Source: Nemopilema nomurai | Lineage: Eukaryota; Cnidaria; Scyphozoa; Rhizostomeae; Rhizostomatidae | Assembly (NCBI GenBank): GCA_003864495.1 | Contig: ML133436.1 | Location: 3,845,326-3,909,325, forward strand | Reading direction: 5' to 3' | DNA length: 64,000 nucleotides | In this document: positions 58,601 through 64,000 of the stretch, in pieces | Layout of the letters: each line of letters opens with the position of its first letter | How positions within the stretch are numbered: position 1 is the stretch's first letter | Position numbers and translations under genes: made by a program | Notes under the pieces: model-generated | What the model was told of the DNA's origin: nothing | The model's input: the letters and a program-made list of their open reading frames with translations, nothing else | The model's database searches: none

Positions 58601-59307
58601 TCTTTTTATACTTGGTTTCTGCAAATTCCAAAACCTTCTTCATACATTTTATACATTGTACATTTATATGCACTTATTCATGGCAAAATCATTAATTTCT
58701 TAGTTTTCGACAGCGCTACCTCGGCTTGTTGTAGCAGTACTTTTCTTTCTTATTATTTTAATGAATGATTCGGCAACTGCTGATCTCCTGATATGCTTTG
58801 TCGGTGAATCATTTCTGAGTTTTACTCTAACCTTTGAGACAGTGCAAGCTGCGCTTCTCTCACTTAGGTAGGATAAATTGGACTCATCTACCGGTCTTTG
58901 TTTCACCGATCCCTTTTGATATTTTTGCCGATCAGTTGATGTCATCGTGTTCGTTATCTAGCACGCGAAGAAGGTATTAAAATCGCAATGGACACCTCCA
59001 CTCATAGCAGGCATCAACTGTGACAGGCCTAGACCGCAAAAACCCTGGCTATGAAACCTGTGTTTGTTGGGCGTGCTTGTAGATGCAATGGTTCTAATTC
59101 GTGCTCTACGTTCGATGGTTCAGTTATAAGTGCTTTCTTTAAGATTTTAATTAATAATACTATAATGATAGCTCCTTTTTTCTCCTTCGAATAAACGCGT
59201 GATGACGTGGACGCATTTTTGTAGGCTTCATGATCGAGGGTCTTTGCTGGGATGGAGACGATGCGCGAACAATTCAATTCATCGTACCAGAGGTACCTTC
59301 GCAGTAA
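52621..59307 (+). CDS. FERRY3: FERRY endosomal complex subunit 3 (C12orf4 homolog), ten exons
   Basis: Subunit of the five-part FERRY complex, a Rab5 effector on early endosomes that links them to mRNAs. Exons: 52621-52816, 53040-53370, 54018-54117, 54426-54669, 55033-55117, 55507-55628, 56134-56328, 56738-56940, 57188-57245 and 59225-59307. All joins keep frame (phases 1, 2, 0, 1, 2, 1, 1, 0, 1), giving about 538 residues against about 552 in human. Landmarks: [17 protein letters not shown], then [112 protein letters not shown], and [15 protein letters not shown]. The start is ATG 52621 (or 52624). Exon 10 ends soon after VPEVPSQ, about 25 residues short of vertebrate proteins. The exon 3 and exon 6 donors (GTTAGA, GTTCTT) are weak. 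Intron 9 is about 2 kb. Confidence 0.93.
56990..57135 (+). repeat. AT-rich imperfect repeat in FERRY3 intron 8
   Basis: TAATATAATACAATGTAATG-type words repeated with variation for about 140 bp, between exons 8 and 9. Confidence 0.85.
57246..59224. other. FERRY3 intron 9 with unassigned open frames
   Basis: Three frames stand out: 57326-57583 plus; 57853-58101 plus, basic, with [20 protein letters not shown]; and 58945-58700 minus, serine-, lysine- and arginine-rich. None matches a family I know and none fits the FERRY3 frame. The 58945-58700 frame begins at an ATG and has natural-looking composition, so a small nested gene or exon of one cannot be excluded. CTGCAAGTATCCTGT-like and GGAATTCACTTTTAGGAAACT-like phrases recur around 58430-58570, suggesting a local duplication. 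Confidence 0.25.
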
Positions 59308-60854
59308 TTTTCAGTATATCCAGCACCCTATGCAAACCGTATGGATGCCTTTTTAACCCTGTGTAGAAGTCCAAACTATGAAATGCAATTTTCTTCAATT
59401 ATTTAATATACTTCGACAATCATTAGTTTGAGCCTGTTTGTGGCAATTGCATTCTTTACCTCTTTCCTGTCTTCTTCTGCTGAAACTATTGCCCTGGAAT
59501 TTTGTCCCTCTCTTCATGATCAAGTCAAATATTTGAACCTGTTTATTCCTGGTTATTCCCATTACCAAAGCGAATCATTTTTTGTAGGGTATATCTGAAG
59601 ATTTGTTCTCTGCTTTCACAAGCATGCTGCCAAATGTCTTCAGGGTTTCCACTCCCTTGGATCTGTCTGGCATAGCACGTGACTGACCTTCTAGCCGTAA
59701 CCGCCCAATTGAGTGACCATGAGAGCCGCACTGACTCAAGGCTGCTAAATGATTATTTCATAATTTCGTTTTTTTTGTAGGGGCCTTTTGAGGTAACTAA
59801 ACCTACGCCTTCTTAGATCGTACGTAGAACGTGAAACGTTTTGTGGCGTACTTACGGGATGGCAGGGGGGGGGGAGAGTTTTTCTGGTACGAAATCTCGA
59901 ATTTCACGGTAAATTTTGATGTGATTTTAATCAAAATATAGAGCTTTGTTTGCTTGTGGGTGCAAGAATCGTCATGATAGGATAAGAACAAGAGAAGGAT
60001 CATTTTCACGTTGAGGATAAGAAAGAATGACTTAGAGCCGTCATTGCATGTACACAAGATGACTGATCTGTCAATTGAAAGTCCAGGCTACTGGCGCATT
60101 TAAAGGACAATCGGTTTATTCACTGAAAGAAGAAGAAATGATGGTTTGTGTAAAATTCTTGATATTCAGTCACAAAACCATATGAAAATGAAAACGCTAC
60201 AATGCACTTTAAAGACAAGTTTTACAGAACAATGTCAAATTCGCCCTTTTCGTTGATGTGTATAAGCTTGATTCTGGTGTAGCATCGGCAATATCTTTCT
60301 CTGAAGCTTGCTTTCCAAACGGATTTAAGTATGGTTCATTTAAAATTGATAATTACTGCTGTTATATCACAGGACCCGCGTAGCATTATCCACCCTCTTT
60401 TATCCCATGGATCAAGCCGCTCGACATGAGGCTCGTACAAATGAAAAAATGGCCGTACTATAATAGGCAGAATTAAAAAAAAGGAGGAAACTTTCTAGTC
60501 GTTTATATTTAGTTGTACAAAATAAGCCTGTAGCTGGATTTCCGACGCATTTTAAATGATTTAATTGATGCATTACATGCTTTATTTTAATGGTTTGCTT
60601 TGTATTGATTTCATTTTCTTCGTTATCATTGGCAAATCGTTATTATAGGGGGCGCTCTTTCGTGAAAACGCGGTAATATTAGAAACAAAATGGTTCAAGA
60701 TCCTTAATGTGACAAAATGGGTTAAAAAGGAACGTTTCAGAACACGTCGTTCTGCTTAGCTTCCAAGACCGGTTGACAATAAAAATCAGTTCATTAGTGT
60801 TTTGGAACAAAATTTGCGCCCAGTTTTCGAAACTGAAACTTATTTTAAGGAAAT
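59308..60854. other. intergenic between convergent FERRY3 and the chitin-binding gene
   Basis: No gene recognised; open frames are short. A G-run (GGGGGGGG) lies near 59866. Confidence 0.4.
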
Positions 60855-61222
60855 ATAGGCCCCATTTGCACGGGAACGGATCCGCATAGATCTGTACCCA
60901 AACTGGCTATGATAGGCCTTGTGTTTACACGGGCACAGTAAGATCCGTATCTTTTCTTGGAGAGATCCGTACCTTTTTGGGAACGATTTGAAAGCGAATC
61001 CATTTGGATCCGTTTCTTCATCGGCGCCGTGTAAACGGGGGAACGGCAGTAGATATTCTCCCGCCAAAATGAAAATCACCTTGTCATTGCGCATGCTTAA
61101 AAAGGGAGATTCGCTTTTGGTCCGTTCCCGTGTAAACACTTTATAGTTTAGGATCCGATCTCGTGTGAACGCTTGTGCATCTCGTGTTAACGCTTTTTCT
61201 CTCGTGTAAACGAGGCCATAAA
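60855..61222 (+). mobile_element. GATCCG-rich non-autonomous DNA element, complete-looking copy
   Basis: Starts ATAGGCCCCATTTGCACGGG and ends with CTCGTGTAAACGAGGCCAT, an imperfect inverted repeat of about 20 bp. ATA flanks both ends, a possible 3-bp duplication, which would suit Harbinger-type elements. Internal GTTTACACGGG and GTGTAAACGGGG repeats and many GATCCG words match the partial copy at 17110-17333. No coding sequence. Confidence 0.65.
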
Positions 61223-61256
61223 TGCAAACAGAGAATTTTGCGAGGAAACTAAGAAA

Positions 61257-61343
61257 TGTTTTGAAAAGTATAATAGGAATTTGGAAAGATGAATAGCAAT
61301 GTTTTGAAAAGTATAATAGGAATTTGGAAAGATGAATAGCAAG
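61257..61343 (+). repeat. 42-bp direct duplication
   Basis: The phrase ATGTTTTGAAAAGTATAATA with the following GGAATTTGGAAAGATGAATAGCA occurs twice back to back with no visible change. Confidence 0.93.
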
Positions 61344-62080
61344 AATTGGTATGTATTTGTAGTTTCCTCCTTCGATAGGAATGCAAGAAGCAAAGCACCT
61401 TTAAAGTCTAGGTTTCCTTCTAAAAGTTCAGCATTAATACACACTCAATAAAACCACTGAATCGTGAATATCTACGCAATCAGTGTGTATGCATTCTTCC
61501 AGCAGTCGAATTATTTCCTATAATGATTTGTACAGAATTATTGATAATAACAAAAAAAATTCAAATGTTGATTTAATGCCGCATATTTAACACAAATAAC
61601 TGGATCTGCTAGTTATTTGTTACAAAAATTATAGATTTGAATTGTTGCAAAATGTTTGCAAAGCCCGTCTGTTTCAAAGCTTGAATCATCGTTAGAATGA
61701 TGTCTGGATCTCTCGACTTGAGATGAAATCACCTTCAAAGCATGGAAGCCCTGCAAAAGAACGAGAATGTTACATAAACCAAAACACGAGACCCGGATCT
61801 CAAGCTATTTTACATCGCTTCTCGTTTCTTTTATTTTTTTTGTTTCCCTAACGTCTTTCAGGGTAGATGTAGATAGAAGCGCATCAAACATTTTATTATT
61901 GGGTGTCATGCGCCTTTGCATCATTTGATATAAGATGGTTCATCCTCGAATAGAAAACTGTTTAGAGCAGATATGTAGGTAAACACGGGGAAACGGGTCA
62001 ATTCTCTGAGAAATGCTATAATCTATGATTTTGTATGATCCTGAAAACGTGTATGTAATTCCTTAGGCAACGAATTACCT

Positions 62081-64000
62081 TCAAACTTCCACGCAGGTCA
62101 TAAGATAGTCGTGTTCACACAAGTCATTATCGGGATCATACACCAGCGACAAGGGATGACATGGCCTGTCATAGATTGGATGTCCAGTATCACAGGTTAT
62201 GAAGTGGTGACAATTCCATGGATTCCTGTAATTTCCAACTGGTCTTTTGTTGCAGAATGTTACTGAAAGAGAATACTCTTTTCAATCGGACAGAAATCGT
62301 TCTTCAACAAGCGGTTCTTTAAATGTCTTCTGTAATGGTGGTGGTTTTAGGCCTATTCACGCATGTGACAAAGCAGACGAGTCTCTATCTGTGATTATCA
62401 ATGATCATCAGCGATTATCAATGATCATTAGTGATAATCAATGATCATTAGTGATTATCATTTACCATTAGTGATTAAAAGTGACTATCGATGATTATCA
62501 ATGATCATTAATGATTATCAACGACCATCAGTGATTTAAAGTGATTATCAATAATTATCAGTGATCATTAATGATTACCTCTGATTATTAATGATTATAA
62601 GTGACTGATAGTGATTCGAGTGTACAGGATCATACATGAGTAAACATACGTTTATCAGCAGGAACAACTGCTCGGCATGCCATCACATCTGGAGCAAACA
62701 TCTGCTTCGATGGGCAGAAATGCAAAATCTCTTTGCCAGCTTGGCATTCGAGGTACTTGAATACATCAGCAAGAATGTAAAGACCATCCGGCTTGCCAGT
62801 GCAGCGATTTTTTTGGGCTGTTAGGAAAATTGGTGATCAAAGCAAGGCAAATTCAATCAAGCGATCATTTCAATGGTAACAAGACTATTGCTTTATTATA
62901 CTCGAGTATTCGTGAATTCAATCGAATGGTTTGTAGGCCTAACACTCAAGAGTCGAAAAACTTTTAAAGTTTAACAGTTTCAGCGAAGTTCAACACATAT
63001 TGGAAAACTTTGATCGAGTTAGCAGTTGAAGTTCGAAGTACGTTTTTATATGCAGTACTCACGTGTTGGTGAAGTGAGATTTTTGCAAGGAAAGAGATTG
63101 GCATGTTCGCATTGGTCATTGTTTGGATCATAGACGAGGGTGTCTGGGTGGCAAGGTCTGTCGTATGGACTCGGGTGTCCAGTTACACATGATATGAAAT
63201 GATGACAGTTCCATGGGTTCCTGTAGTTGCCACTTTGGCGAGCATCACAAAATACGTCTGTAACAAAGAGGATCAAACATTATTCATAGAAAAAGCAAAG
63301 GACATGCTGTATGGGCATAAGGCTACTTTGCTTATGTACCATTGTACCCCAAAATAGTAGACAAATTGGTAGGACGTGTAATCTTTAGAGACGCCAGTTG
63401 TGTTTGCAGCTGCGGAAACATAATTGATTTATACATTAAGTACTTTTCGTCAGACAAACCTTAGAGTAAGAAAAAGTCGGAATATGACCAAAAGCTGACA
63501 CAATAAATAGCCAGTTGCGGATCGAAAATACTAAAGATTGTGCGAAGAGCACACGATTGGATGTATAGGGACCAATCAACGTCCACGTAACAGCTTCTAT
63601 ACAGAAGGGCCCTTGAGAAACATGTTAAAAAACTTTGGTAATGATTAACTTTGCAAATTCATGTTTTCGCAGAACGCTTACCTTCAGCGGCAGTTGTCAC
63701 ACTGCTGCATGCCATTTTCTTGGCCACAAATATCTGGTTTGAGGGACAGTTATGGACGATTTCGGAACACGACTTGCATTCCAAGTACGAAAAGACATCA
63801 GCGATGACGTACAAGCCGTCTGGTCGTCCTGCACATCGGTTGGCTTGGACTGCAAGCGCTGCAGGAGAAGGCAGAAATGAATGCGTCAAATAAGCAGGTA
63901 CCTTTAACTCCAATAAATATGTTTGAAAACCTTTGAAAACTATTCACTGTAAACGCAATTAAAGAAATGTCGAAGAAGTGGTAACTGGCACTTACCGGTC
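62081..64000 (-). CDS. tandem chitin-binding type-2 (peritrophin-A) protein, 3' part, four exons
   Basis: Extracellular protein with repeated chitin-binding type-2 (CBM14) domains; the 5' end lies beyond the right edge. Minus-strand exons: 63858-63682, 63257-63063, 62817-62650 and 62262-62081 (stop TGA at 62083-62081). All are joined at phase 1, so each exon is one domain that can be shuffled. They alternate: type A exons read NRCAGRPDGLYVIADVF / NRCTGKPDGLYILADVF then YLEC and CPS; type B exons read FCDARQSGNYRNPWNCHHFI / FCNKRPVGNYRNPWNCHHFI then YDRPCHP and VYDP.ND.CEH, with six cysteines in the classical spacing. Type A looks like a diverged CBM14 with fewer cysteines. Such proteins bind chitin in mucus, cuticle or gut linings; the substrate here is inferred. 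The protein ends at TCVEV just after the last type B domain. Confidence 0.9.
62385..62605 (+). repeat. ATCAATGATCATTAGTGATT minisatellite in an intron
   Basis: About a dozen imperfect units of roughly 20 bp (TGATCAT[T/C]AGTGATTATCAA) fill the intron between the last two chitin-binding exons. Units become irregular towards 62600. Confidence 0.9.
63455..63615 (-). mobile_element. Penelope-like 3' tail fragment in the chitin-binding gene intron
   Basis: Contains GACCAAAAGCTGACA, GGATCGAAAATACTA, GAAGAGCACACGATTGG and GGACCAATCAACGTCCAC, which match 25575-25680 closely. It lies in the intron between exons 63858-63682 and 63257-63063. Non-coding. Confidence 0.75.

Noticed and set aside
1..64000. 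tRNA, rRNA or other structural RNA genes
   Set aside because: I looked for box-B-like GGTTCGAATCC strings and paired cloverleaf arms and found none; the GATTCGA clusters at 46928-47035 are hAT subterminal repeats.

Overview
The window is nuclear DNA from an animal: AT-rich, with spliced genes using GT-AG introns, long non-coding stretches and a heavy load of transposable-element debris. The gene set (delta-tubulin, a Tctex-type dynein light chain, Rab geranylgeranyltransferase beta, FERRY complex subunit 3, a mitochondrial-type cytochrome P450, an amine-receptor-like class A GPCR and a tandem chitin-binding type-2 protein), together with Penelope, PIF/Harbinger, hAT and TTAA-target (Kolobok-like) elements, points to an invertebrate. 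A cnidarian would fit, but that placement is inference and I cannot fix the species.

Layout. 1-758: two exons of a RABGGTB gene on the minus strand, running off the left edge. 3710-6053: delta-tubulin, four exons, plus strand. 6429-6989: a Tctex1-domain dynein light chain on the minus strand, tail to tail with delta-tubulin. 7.3-20.9 kb: gene-poor, with a 20-bp minisatellite of about 70 copies (10.26-11.66 kb), a dead Harbinger transposase (16.3-17.0 kb) and a GATCCG-rich inverted-repeat element. 20.9-23.8 kb: a four-exon GPCR. 24-26 kb: Penelope 3' ends. 26.46-34.34 kb: a two-exon mitochondrial-type P450 on the minus strand whose 6.3-kb intron has filled with a (GAA)n tract, a dead non-LTR retrotransposon and other repeats. 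35-46 kb: an element island with a short hAT-like element bearing a perfect 8-bp target duplication, an apparently intact two-gene Harbinger transposon inserted in a 173-bp tandem repeat whose undisturbed copies lie next to it, a Tc1/mariner helix-turn-helix remnant, a Penelope GIY-YIG fragment and a satellite of about 30 copies of a 116-bp unit. 46.9-48.4 kb: a 1.4-kb hAT-like element with a perfect 8-bp duplication and a second inverted-repeat element nested in it. 51.0-52.3 kb: a TTAA-flanked element carrying a truncated THAP domain and, convergently, a damaged ORF resembling the intracellular part of P2X7. 52.6-59.3 kb: FERRY3 (C12orf4 homolog), ten exons. 62.1-64 kb: the 3' end of a chitin-binding type-2 protein built from a repeated two-exon module, minus strand, running off the right edge.

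The host genes do not form a pathway cluster. Delta-tubulin and the dynein light chain are both ciliary or centriolar and lie tail to tail, which may be chance. The most unusual content is in the elements: the TTAA element with THAP and P2X7-like parts, and the Harbinger element with its empty site preserved alongside. Exon joins were made by eye from reading frame, splice consensus and family resemblance; no alignment or transcript data were used.
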